In this document: one piece after another, positions 12,601 to 23,200 of the stretch
Numbering within the stretch: position 1 is the stretch's first letter
How the letters are laid out: the number at the start of each line of letters is the position of its first letter
Assembly: GCA_030248065.1 (NCBI GenBank)
Contig: JASAMV010004792.1
Span: 1-64,000, forward strand
Origin: Rhynchonema sp. JSB1_4
Taxonomy: Eukaryota > Nematoda > Chromadorea > Monhysterida > Xyalidae
Direction of reading: 5' to 3'
DNA length: 64,000 nucleotides
Made by a program: the position numbers and the translations under genes
Notes under the pieces: generated by a model
The model's input: the letters and a program-made list of their open reading frames with translations, nothing else
Database searches by the model: none
What the model was told of the DNA's origin: nothing

Positions 12601-15600
12601 TGGCATGCAAATTTTCGGTTTGGGGAGGTGTACCTCTGAAGACTAGACCAGGCACTTCTCATTTGTAGTAAAACACACACCGAGTACAGAATGGCACAAG
12701 TAGCCCGCCAACCTGTTCGTGTTTGTCGGCCTCTTCATGTGACGCCTTGTCGTCATCGCTGTCCGGCTGAATCTGGTCGGCGGCCTTCAACGGATCACTG
12801 CCTCCACTCGATGAGCGGTCGTCCAGCGCTGTGAAACATTTGCTTACAGTAATTTGGGGCAGTATCAATTTTGAAGACAACTACGACTACCACGGCAATT
12901 TCGGTTGCAATGTATTTTGCGGTAAAATTTAGAGCAACAATTTCGGATTCGGAAGACAAAGGGTTGTTAATTTGGAGTAGCAAACGTAGCACCTTTAACA
13001 CTTTTCGTTGAAATTAGTGCCCCAACTTCATCGCAATATGTAGTCTACACACAATATTGCCACAGTCCCACCGTAGAGGTTTTTGTTTGTTTTGTTGCTC
13101 TCAATGACGCATAAAACCATGCAGAAAACTAGTGATAGAAGCACAGTTACAAGACCAGGTGGGACAATTACGTACGGACAACCACCGTAGAGTTTGCATG
13201 TGCTCTTGCTCTCAAGATAAGCTCTTAGCCGATTCATTAGCCACTGGAAAATTGGGTTGGGCCCCATTGAAAAGATCGCTACAAATCGGTGTTTAGAGAT
13301 GGCTTTGTTGGATCTGTGTTGAGTGTCTGATTGTTGGAGGACAAGTCCACAGTCGATACAGTTGGCTTTAATGGCAATACAGGGTTAATACGAGGCAAGG
13401 TACAATTGGGGCTTGGCGAGCTAGAACCAAACAATCAAGTTAGAAGTAGCTGAAGATTGGTACAAAGTAGCTCACTTATATAGTAGATCAATCGAGTGGG
13501 CATGTTGACTAACATAGACATTTAGGTGATGCACTTACAATATTACAATACAGTATAGACAGATGATATTAGTCACAATAAGTTATCATGTAACTGTGGG
13601 ATGGGTATTGACATTGCTTGACTAGTAATCGTTAAATCATAGGTTGTTATTATAGGTGTCAGACAGTTACGAATGGGAATCACATTATCATACTTCACAC
13701 TCCCCCTCAGAAAACTCAGCGAAAGAAATCTAAATCTTCGAAAATACGATAAATCATAGTTGAAGGATAAGTCACATATTGTCAATCGCTTTAGTTCAGT
13801 CAAAGCAGTGGCGTTTCAATGGCTAATAACGCTTCGATATCAGTCAAAGCAGTGGTGGCAAAGTCGTTGTCAAAATCGTCGTTCTGAGTCGTAGCTTGGC
13901 TTCTGTCTCAGATCACAACCGTTTTCTGTGCGAGTCTGAGTCCGGTTGGCTGTCGTTGTCATCGTCTCGTCGTTCCGAATCTTGGTATTCTCGGGACACA
14001 AGATTTGATTGTTGACTCTTCCGCAGTTGAAACATTGTCCTGTTTCGACACTTTCGGCCTCGTGATGCGGGCTGGTGCAATGATAACACCTTTCTCTATC
14101 AGGATTTCTTCCGTTCTCGTGGTGAGACGACACGCGCATTTCCACGCTTCTTCCATCACAGAACAGCATCTCCATTCTGTTTTACGTTCACGAGAACGTT
14201 GTAGCATTCGGCAGTTTTTAGCTCTGATCGATTCTTCACTCACTTTCATCCTGCTTCGCTTCCCATTCCGCCCCTGTTTTTGGTATCATCCAAATTTTCA
14301 GACTTCGTCGGAGAACTTCCTCAGATCTTGATCTCCGTCAGTCTGTACTCTTGTTCTTCCTTGACAATTTCTGTATTGCAGAGCACAATTCAGTAATTGT
14401 CCACTCTGTTTTTCATCGTGGTTGGCATACAGGTGTCTCAGATATGCCCGGAGTGTTTCCATGATCATCGGTACAATAATCGACCTGTAGCACCCTCCGT
14501 CTTCATTCAGACATTTTAGCAGTCGAATGTTTCGATCTGCTTCCATGATCATTGCCTTCAATGAATCTGGTGATCTTTCTTTCACCATTGGCAAATGACG
14601 TAAGTTTCGATAGAAACTTTCTTTCAGCACGTTCACATCACCGTAAGCACTCTTGACAACGTCAAGTGCTTCGGCATACGTACAGTTGGCTATCGTGAAG
14701 CCTTTCAGCACAGATCCTGCTTTATCAGTCAGATGTCGCTTGAGGTATTCGAACTTCACGACATCGGGCAGGTTCGGTCTGTCATGAACCGTATATTGGA
14801 AGGTATCCCAGAACTGGAACCATTCCTCGGGTGAGCCATCATATGGCTTGGGTGGCACTTTTGGCATTGCAACAAACCGATCACTCTCTGTAACCTGATT
14901 TGCAGCACTGGACAATGTGGCCGTTTGGTCATTTCGGCGTTGCCAAGTTTTCTTCAACTTCTTGCAACTTGACACTCAGCTTTGTCCGAGCGTCTTCCGT
15001 TTGATAAATGATCGGGAAGTATTGCTTCGTAGCAAACTGGTGGTACTTCACCTCCTCCCCGCCAGCACATCGCCAGAAACAGAGCGCAGCAGCGTCTGCC
15101 ATTCTTGGTCAATGCTTTCCAGTGATAGCATTGATGTCTCAAGACCTTTGTCGTGAGAAGCTATCTCCAGCTTCAAACGCGACAAGCAATCATCGTTCAT
15201 CGATTGATCACTGAGCGTTGAATATGACGGCACAGCTTGCAGCTGGTCGTTCAATCGCTGAAGCCGACTATCGACATGCATTCGTAGTTGTCGACTGGGT
15301 GAGTCGGTGGTCATGGTGACCTTTGAGGATGCCAGGGACGTGTTCCAATAGACACGCTGTCCCAAGTAGACTTGTCTCCAAGTCGTGTCCCAAATCGAGT
15401 CCAAAGGCGTGGATTCGAGTTTCGAGGGGATGCCACTGTTTTGAGGTTGCTTTGTTGGATCTGTGTTGAGTGTCTGATTGTTGGAGGACAAGTCCACAGT
15501 CGATACAGTTGGCTTTAATGGCAATACAGGGTTAATACGAGGCAAGGTACAATTGGGGCTTGGCGAGCTAGAACCAAACAATCAAGTTAGAAGTAGCTGA

Positions 15601-18600
15601 AGATTGGTACAAAGTAGCTCACTTATATAGTAGATCAATCGAGTGGGCATGTTGACTAACATAGACATTTAGGTGATGCACTTACAATATTACAATACAG
15701 TATAGACAGATGATATTAAGTCACAATAAGTTAATCATGTAAACTGTGGGAGTGGGTATTGAACATTGCTTGACTAGTAATCGTTAAATCATAGGTTGTT
15801 ATTATAGGTGTCAGACAGTTACGAAATATGGGGAAATCACATTAATCATAGACTTCCAAACACGCCACCTCCTGTTTTCCACTTTGCAGCGGCATGTCTC
15901 AGTCGTTCGTGTCTCTTCGCCGCATCGTCACTCGCATCGCTGTCCTGTTCCTCCACATCGGACTCCTCGGATGAAGTGACGAATTTGGAATACTTGTCCA
16001 CTTTGATCGCTGAAGCAAAAAAATAAATGAAAGAAAATTGACAAAAAAGCAAAAAATACAAAAAGGGCAAGTAAACCAGCCGCCTTGTTTGTTTTCGTCA
16101 GCCGCCTGCGAGTCCGAGTCCGACGCTTCGCCACTTTCCCTGCCCGAGCCAGGCGGCGCTGAAACCAACTGTTTCGTGAACACTAAACCGTAGAGAAGCT
16201 CGAGAATAATAAAAACACAACTCACACACGACGTCCGTGCTTCGCTTCGTCTTTTTCTTCGTCACAATTTCGCCGTGTTCAGCCGACAGCTCAGGATTAG
16301 GTGATTGTCCACCCGAATGTTCGGACAATATCGGTGATGCGTGATGGTCAAGCAGAGGGACATCGTGTTTGGATGAGGCCACGCTCGCCGATGACTCGGT
16401 CTTGGTCAGCGTCGTCGTTGTGGCCGCCGTGGTGGTTGATTCTGGAAACAAAGACGAATGAAAAAGCTCAATTAATGCTTGCCAGACTTTGGTCGACGCC
16501 CGGGAAGTGCACGCATGGTTTCAAACGAAATCCAACCCATTGACTAAGAATGTAATAGCAGTGAGTTTTGCCCGTTTCGGCCTGTTTTCACAGGCGGGCG
16601 AGATGCCAGGCCTCGTCGGTGCAAACAGCTCTGGCCGATTAAAGTACAAGCCAGTGAGAGAGCAACACTAAAATACTTTTCCGAATTTTTTGAGCAAATT
16701 TTCCCGCAATATCAAGGTCGGTATGAACCTTCGAACCAGGTCTATTGTGAGTGTAACATCAGCGAACAGCCAGCCACAACAAGGCACAGTAAGTTTAGCT
16801 TGCATTGCGCTTATTCGTCACAATAAGCACGTCAGATGCGTAATCAGGAACTTTCACCCAACACTTTTGACAACACATAATCAAGGAAAACTGACCTGCT
16901 TCACCGGTTGTCGTTTCGCTGGGTTTCGAACTGGATGCACTGCGTTGTTTCTTCCTATCCCTTGATGTCTGTCTGGCGGCCTTCTCCTTGTCCCGATCCT
17001 GCTTATCCCGTTTTCGGCCGGACCGCGATTCATGATTTTCACTCGATTTGCGCTTTCGACTACCGTGAGAGGAGGGTCGATGCCTATCCTTGTCCTTGCC
17101 CCCATCTCTAGTTCGTTTGGAGGAGGACGGAGAACGCGACTTCCTCCTAGTCGGTGCTGTGACCGGTAGTGGTGGTGACTCGATACGACGTGCTGAAATA
17201 GAGTAAGTTGGATTTCACGGACATTTACAGCTCATGTGCTGAGGCTTTCAAAGTGTTTTGCATTCTACTGCAGCTGTGCTGTTTTCGTTCGGCCCGTTTT
17301 GACAGCCAATTGATGGCGTGCAAAAATCTGATGCAGCACCAGGTTTTATCCCCACATAGAACATCATATATTGCGTGATCCCAAAAAAATGTGCGGACAG
17401 ATCATCTTCAACCAAAGGCTTAGCTTTTGCTCTAATTTACAGCTAGAAATCTGTTTTGGCACAAAATGCGCCAAACATCAAACCTAATTTTTGGTGCAAG
17501 CAGCATACTGGATGCAAGAAAATGCGTATATCTAAATGTGGAACCACGATTCAAACGCACTCACGTTGCATTGCAGGTGGTTGCGGTGGTGGTCGTTCAT
17601 CGCCGTGCAATCCCCGTTTCCATCTGGCCCATCCCTCGGTCACCCGTCGGTCCACACGTTCACGCTCGGTCGCAGATGGCGATTTGCCGCCGCCACGGTG
17701 ACGATCTGGAACGACTGTAGATTATGCTACGATTCCTTTGTTCAAATCTATAAACAGGCGAACTTTACTTGTCCTCCAACTGAGGCGCAGAGAGAAGCAC
17801 AGCTCCAACAGAAGGGAAATTTCAATTCTGGCAATTCTAGAACTGGAACCCAATCGGAATGCGAAGCCATAATTTAGAACACTCCAAATGGAACTTTCAC
17901 TGTGGTGTGTTTATTGCTATGCCGATGAATGATGTGCTTGCAGGTCCACAACACGCCTTTCACGGAATGAAGAGAGCGGTAATTTTCAAGTATTGTGCGA
18001 CTCTCCTTGAAATGCTTATTCTGCGCTGGCATCTTGACAAAACTATCGTACGACCCCAAGAAATGTATCAGAATTGTCCCAAGGACCCGCCGGACTCACC
18101 TTTACTTCTGTCCCTGCTCCGTTTGCTTTTGTGATGTCGACCGCCGTGTCTGCCCTCCGGCTCCCGGCTTCGTGACGACGATACTGTTTTGCTGGTCTTC
18201 GGCACAATGGCTTGTGGAGGTCGAATGTCAAGACCGATGTCATCGGCGTCGTCCGCCACCAGAACCTGATACGGCAAGGTGAGAGGATAATTAATGTGGG
18301 ATACAGATCGAGCTAGCCGATGTATCATAGATGTGGGTTTGGCAGTAATGTATTTCAAAACTTGGTTCTTGCCGCCCTTTGAAGGTAAATTGTGCAAATC
18401 TGTCGGAAAGATGTATCTGTTTTAGGCAGTTTCACAAGACCCGTTAGTTCTTGGCATCAACACTCAGACGCTATGGTTATCAACAAGTAGGCTCATACAA
18501 TCAACGAACCACTTCGCGTTTAGTCGTTTTGGTCGACGTTGTGGCCACTGGTTCACCTTCCACTCCGCCACCGGCGAATTTCTTCTGCAACAATTTTTTC

Positions 18601-18770
18601 CTCAGCCTTTGTTCCTCATCTTCAGTGGACTTTCGCAGAAACTCGGGCGATTTCTCAGTTGGGTCCGTTTCAGCTGGAGGCTGTTGTTTGGATTTGGAAG
18701 CCACTACCCCTTTCTTGACTTTGGGCGGTGGCGAAGGCTCGCTGCTTGAACTCGAATCTGATGAACTCAT
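630..18770 (-). CDS. CDK11: Cyclin-dependent kinase 11 (PITSLRE kinase), 17 exons
   Basis: Serine/threonine kinase of the CDK11 family, which in animals pairs with L-type cyclins and acts in pre-mRNA splicing and transcription. Exons: 18770..18510, 18265..18100, 17705..17565, 17192..16896, 16441..16226, 16158..16084, 16009..15869, 12828..12713, 12171..11991, 11877..11753, 11665..11560, 2150..2029, 1962..1855, 1777..1661, 1607..1459, 1299..1104, 743..630. Phases give about 876 residues. The N-terminal half is Ser/Arg/Lys-rich with acidic tracts ([13 protein letters not shown]), usual for CDK11. The kinase domain shows GTYGVVYRA (P-loop), ALKRLK, the hallmark [23 protein letters not shown] and APELLLG. 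The tail ends FDVPKF. Two junctions are non-canonical: a GC donor after 16084 and a TG acceptor before 1962. The intron 11559..2151 contains a GPCR gene on the other strand; the intron 15868..12829 contains an LTR element starting about 18 bp after the donor. Confidence 0.93.
2151..8431. other. CDK11 large-intron sequence without recognised genes
   Basis: Left two-thirds of the 9.4-kb CDK11 intron. Only short unsupported frames on both strands. It contains short TACATA/TGTATG-type simple stretches (for example near 2785 and 7470) and no element with clear terminal repeats. I see no exon, tRNA or transposase here. Confidence 0.5.
8432..11311 (+). CDS. Rhodopsin-family GPCR, FMRFamide-receptor type, nested in a CDK11 intron
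   Basis: Seven-helix plasma-membrane receptor, probably for a neuropeptide, coupled to G proteins (family inference). Exons: 8432..8705, 8780..8946, 9170..9382, 9766..9974, 10282..10719, 10993..11311. Phases close, giving about 539 residues; an internal Met at 8525 could also be the start. Helix 1 ([19 protein letters not shown]) is split by intron 1 just before the conserved Asn. Helix 2 follows MRTPNNLFL with LTALAVYD. Helix 3 ends in IERFLAV, where most rhodopsin-like receptors have DRY; this is typical of FMRFamide-type receptors. Helix 7 has [10 protein letters not shown], then FGKDFRE. The long Thr/Asn-rich tail ends DEILFV, a possible PDZ ligand. The whole gene lies on the strand opposite CDK11, inside its intron 11559..2151. 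Confidence 0.88.
11312..11559. other. Gap between the GPCR stop and the next CDK11 exon
   Basis: Only 248 bp separate the GPCR stop codon at 11311 from CDK11 exon 11665..11560. It must hold the GPCR 3'UTR and the CDK11 donor (GTTAGT). The run AAAACAAAAACAAAAAATACG near 11495-11520 is A-rich. No other feature is seen. Confidence 0.5.
13302..13692 (-). repeat. 3' LTR of the Pao-type element
   Basis: 391-bp copy. Its first 256 bp (plus-strand order) look identical to the other LTR, but its last 135 bp lack 11 bases relative to the 402-bp copy, with no substitution that I can see. The inner edge is preceded by the purine tract. Confidence 0.8.
13870..15581 (-). pseudogene. Broken gag-like gene of the Pao-type element
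   Basis: Three partly overlapping minus-strand frames (15581..15048, 14975..14298, 14175..13870) together resemble a Pao-family Gag: a Ser/Thr/Pro-rich N-terminus, a helical linker, a DUF1759 domain ([40 protein letters not shown]) and a C-terminal Cys/His region (CYHCTSPHH and GQCFNCG). At least two frame changes separate the pieces, so no intact protein is encoded as written. The changes may be decay or sequence error. Confidence 0.7.
15449..15850 (-). repeat. 5' LTR of the Pao-type element
   Basis: 402-bp copy. On the minus strand it starts TATGATTAATGTG and ends near CAACAAAGC. Its outer end is about 18 bp from a CDK11 donor site, so the element lies just inside the intron. Confidence 0.8.
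15622..15630 (-). promoter_or_regulatory. TATA box in the Pao-type LTR
   Basis: Complement reads CTATATAAG, about 40 nt upstream of the gag-like ATG at 15581. The position fits an LTR promoter; activity is not shown by sequence. Confidence 0.4.
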
Positions 18771-20241
18771 TGTGACTACAAAATCAATTGAAACGTTGCA
18801 TAACGATCAAATATTTGGGCGCGACCGTTATACATTGACCGGCACAATGTAAACATACGCACTCACATGTGAGTCACACGCATGTTTTCGAAAATACGAA
18901 TACTTTCGCAAATACGAGCAAACTGACAACGAAAAAACATTTTGCACATTTTTATGCTTGATCAATTCTGGTTAGATGAATTGCGCATGATTTTCGATAC
19001 ATTAAAATTACACAAACAATAATATTGACACCAGTCACTCACGGCAGCAAAGAAACAAACAAACAGTTGTAAGCTAGATGAAAACAAAACAGAAGAGACA
19101 GACAAATACACTGAACACAAATACTTGTACTCTGACAAACAAACACACACACAAGCAAGAAATAAATCAGGACCTGCCGTAATAATCAAACATTAGTTAC
19201 AACGGATATAGGTATTACTTAATGGTATCTAACACAGAAATGCTGTTAAATTAACTTTATTGGAGGAAGGTAGAAGCGCAATATTCCTGAATTAATAGCA
19301 GCTGGGATGGGATCTAACAATACCGACACGACTTTGCATTTACACAACAACTCAAAATGATAAATCGGAGAAAAATGAAGAAAACTATAAGTTTGTTATC
19401 ACACGCGCAACATAACCACATTAAACATAAAATTTTTGATAAGATTATTATGAACAGAAAAAGGATAAACAAAAAGAAGAAGAACACCAACACATAAATA
19501 GAACGAACAAGATGGAAAAGTTGCAGTGAAATGACAAAAACGTAATAAATCCATAATAAAACACCACGAAAATTTGACTAAAACAGAAGAATAAGCGAGA
19601 AAAATTCAAAAACTGTGCAGAAAAATTGATTCATACTATGTATAATAATTTCTAATCAATTCGATCAAGAAAAGAATAAAGAGAGAACAAATAAGAATTG
19701 AATACACGCACGGTCGCACAGAGAATCAAAGAAGGGCCAGAGACAGGGAACAGAACCAGATCATTGGAACAAGTTGTATGTTAGAATTTCAAGACGCGGT
19801 GCAGCACGAAAAAATACGATAAATACCGAGAATTCTTGCACAAATGCGCACACCGACCGCAACAGCAGACCGCTAAGATCAGCTGACATACATTGACTTC
19901 AACGCATAAACACAATGCACTCCCCTCACAAGTGACATGGTGTAATCCAACTTTTTCAGCGATACTTCCAGAGTGATCGCAACAATTGCGATCATGTCAC
20001 ATTAAAGAGGGTTGAGTGTCAATTACAAGTTGTGGTGAAACATCAGTGCACCAGGATACGAGGCTATTAAGCTGTTCTTAAATGATGGATCACATAGACC
20101 ACCGTGATGCCCCTAACAGAAGAGAGTGTCCAACTATTTCTTCACACAAGTTGGACACATACTGTGAGCTGACCCATCGGAGCATGGCGAAGGGGCAACA
20201 CGGTAACAAAGTAACCACCAAATCCATCTATCCCCATTCAC
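18771..20241. other. A-rich spacer between CDK11 and NIPBL
   Basis: About 1.5 kb. From 18880 to 19830 the plus strand is strikingly rich in A (AAACAAA, GAAGAAGAAC and similar), so the minus-strand transcript would be U/C-rich. It should contain the NIPBL 3'UTR and the CDK11 promoter. No supported gene is seen. Confidence 0.5.
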
Positions 20242-23200
20242 TCATCCCCCTCCTCCATGTCCCCATCCGCATCCTCCTGTTGTGTGTCCGCTTCTTCCTT
20301 TGTGTCCTTCGTATCCTCCACGTCGTCCTCCTCCCCGTACTGCAGATGCATGTCGCGGAACTGCAAGCACAACATTGATAATACTAAAGTTACATGCGCT
20401 TGAAGGGTTTTCGGTCACAATCGCTGTATTGATCGGCTGGAACTCAAACTCAGCTTCAACTGAAACAACTAACATCGTAAAGTCAAAAAATGCTTAGCGC
20501 GTACTCAATAAAATAACTGTTTCCGGGCAGGCAAAAAAATGCTCAGAGAAGGAAATGTGCTATGACTCTGCTACATAACGGTTTGAGACAGGCGTGGGCA
20601 CTGGGATTCCAATTCGGCCAACGTTAGACAACCAAAACAACCAATTCAACCGCAACAAACCAACCTTGACGAAATGCAGACACAATTTCCAGAGACTGTT
20701 TATCTGTCTTCGTTCATTCGCGTCATTCGGCACCTGCAGATCCGACAACGTTTTCAGCGGATTGAACGCCGGATACTGCGCTCGACGGGTGACCTTGGTC
20801 TTCGATGACGTGTCTTTAGAGTCGCCCGGCGTGTAATCAGCGATTTTGCTGCAACCGTTGTGCGACAAAAAAACTGGGAAACAAAACAAATTGATATACT
20901 GTAAATAATAAGGGACTCACGTCTGATCGACCTCCTTGTAATATCGATGCAAGAATTCCTTGAGAATCAACAGCAGGAAGCACGATTTCGAGGCCTCGAG
21001 CAGGTCATACAACGGGTCGACGTTTTGGGGCAGACGAACTGAATAGGTAAACATTAGCATCATTTAGTTCAAGAATAGATCTAAGGGTATTCGAGCGCCC
21101 CTAGATGTCGTACCCCGATCACCTACCATAGATCTGTTTGGGCGTTTCATCATCATCAGTCACCTGCACCCCTTCGGCGTTGGTCCGAGTCTGCGTCGGT
21201 TCCATGGCCGGCAACAGATTCTCGCGGAACGACTGAATCCAATTGGCACCGGTCACACTTATGATCTGATCGATCTGATAGATGATGTACAGGGGCTCCT
21301 CAAGGAATTGATATGGGAACGTCGCCATGTTGTCCGCAACGTAGAGCAGCTCGTTGAAGTCGTGTTTCTGAAATCAGATACAGTCTATTTGAAACCTCTT
21401 CCAGTGTCAGGCAGAGATCAGGATAGGACCGGCCAGGGATTTTCGACTTTTGGCTCGGGTTGAGCCGGACCGGACTTGACGGACCGAATTGCTCAAAATT
21501 TGTGTCAACGGCAAAACAGCGGGAACGAAAACAGCGGTTCTCGAAAAACAGTTAATCCTCTCCACCTAAATAGATATATGCTGATGGCAGTGCAGGACTG
21601 ACCAGGCCTAACTAAGCCCAACCATAAGCCTAATGGCAACTGCCTTCAGTACCCGCTGTGTTGTCCGTGCCCCGCAAATTCAAGCCAAAACTGCCCAAAA
21701 CCACGCTTTTGGACCGAAATCTCCAACAAATCGAGCTTCACGCAAAGTATATACTCATTCGTCCTGTCCCGATCTAAACCACATTCTGTTCACAGAAATG
21801 AAATCACAAAAACTGCTTTTCTCAGATAGATTTTTTTGCCTTTTTGAACCATTTGTGCCCACTCCAAAAATTGGGCCGGGCCGGGATTTTGAACTTTCAA
21901 ACCGGGCCGGGACAAACCTTTCCGTCATCAAACATCCTCAACAATTGCGCCAGAAAGTTCCTGCGCACACCCTTATTGCTGCTGACCAGACGATAAACGG
22001 CAGATAGCTTCGCTGTGGTGTCATGTGCCATTAGCACGAGATCTGGGTTGGTGTGAGCTGCAATGGAATATTGTTAAAAGTGTGCGAGAGTGTTACAATA
22101 CATAAATTAAGTCTGGTGTAAAAAGTTAAAAAACCAATTTTTTTTGAAAAACAGTAAAATCACACACCCACATTGGTGACATGATAGATAGAATTGGAAC
22201 AACGGTTCAGAGAGAATCAAAATAGTTTCTTGTCTAAAAACATCACTCACCAGCCACACCCAATCCAAGCTCATTGCTGTGTTGTACCCAATATCCGCGC
22301 ACCGGTGGTTTATTCTTGGCTTGACTGTACTGGGAGTTGTTGATATCAATCGCCAGGTTGTATGATTCGGCCAGACCGATGTAGGCCTTGGTCTGAAAGA
22401 TTAGACGAGAAAATATAAATTGTTTCTGCAGTTTCAGCTTCCGGTTTACAGTACCCGTCTACTTTAATGACGAGTTGACAACGCAACTACTAAGATCTGA
22501 CGGTGACATAGTCTGCGGTTGTGCTCGAGCAAAAACATTGCGCATTTTGCAATAAACCAGCCAGAAGAATCAGTTGACCTGATTATTTCGTCGGATCGGA
22601 GAACAACAAACAACACTCAGGAGAACAAAAGCCTGCATGCTGCCACAGTAATTTTCAGTAATGCTGTTCCAAAAATCCAAACTAACCGCGACGACGTTGT
22701 GCGGGAACTTGGAATCAATCTCCTTGATCAGGGTTTCTGCACGATGTCTGATATGCGATTCGGGGTCGGTCGACATGGCAATCTGAATGTTATCACATTT
22801 TTGTATCAATTCGTCTGTTCGAGTTCTAACATATTCACCAAAGGCATGTTTGGCTCTGAAGCAAAAATGAAAATGATCACCAACCAGCGTGGGAATGGAA
22901 GCCTGTGGCGGCAGCAATCCTTCACCAAGTGTTGCCGCGATCACACGATGCGCAGCTTGACGCACCTGAATGCAAAGAAACAAAAACAGTGATACACAAA
23001 GGAAATTTGTAATGTCACAGAGGCGAATCACCTCTTTATTGCCGCTAAAGTAAGAGACGAGCGTCGAATTATGATACAGTTGCATGATAGCGGCGCACAG
23101 TCCGGATGAAACATCACCCATTTCTTTTAGATCGTCCGCTTTCTCGCCATCTTTCTGCAGCTGTTGCTCGTCTGCAAAGCAGAAAGTATAAAAAACAACA

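Larger units (their letters stand above)
13302..15850 (-). mobile_element. Gag-only BEL/Pao-type LTR retrotransposon, internally deleted
   Basis: Two direct repeats, 13302-13692 and 15449-15850, flank 1.76 kb of internal sequence. Read on the minus strand, the 5' LTR (right copy) has a TATA box and the gag-like frame begins inside the LTR at 15581. The internal region encodes only a DUF1759-type gag (key string [18 protein letters not shown], 14298-14975) and a CCHC-like knuckle region (13870-14175). No protease, reverse transcriptase, RNase H or integrase is present. A purine-rich tract (GAGGGGGAGTGTGAAG, 13693-13711 complement) sits directly before the 3' LTR, as expected of a polypurine tract. 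I find no clear target-site duplication. The insertion lies in a CDK11 intron in the gene's own orientation. It would be non-autonomous. Confidence 0.8.

Noticed and set aside
12980..13300. Minus-strand frame with a hydrophobic segment (79 residues)
   Set aside because: Inside a CDK11 intron, no family match that I recognise and no convincing start context.
13302..15850. Autonomous BEL/Pao retrotransposon
   Set aside because: Only gag-like sequence fits between the LTRs; I find no reverse transcriptase or integrase motifs.
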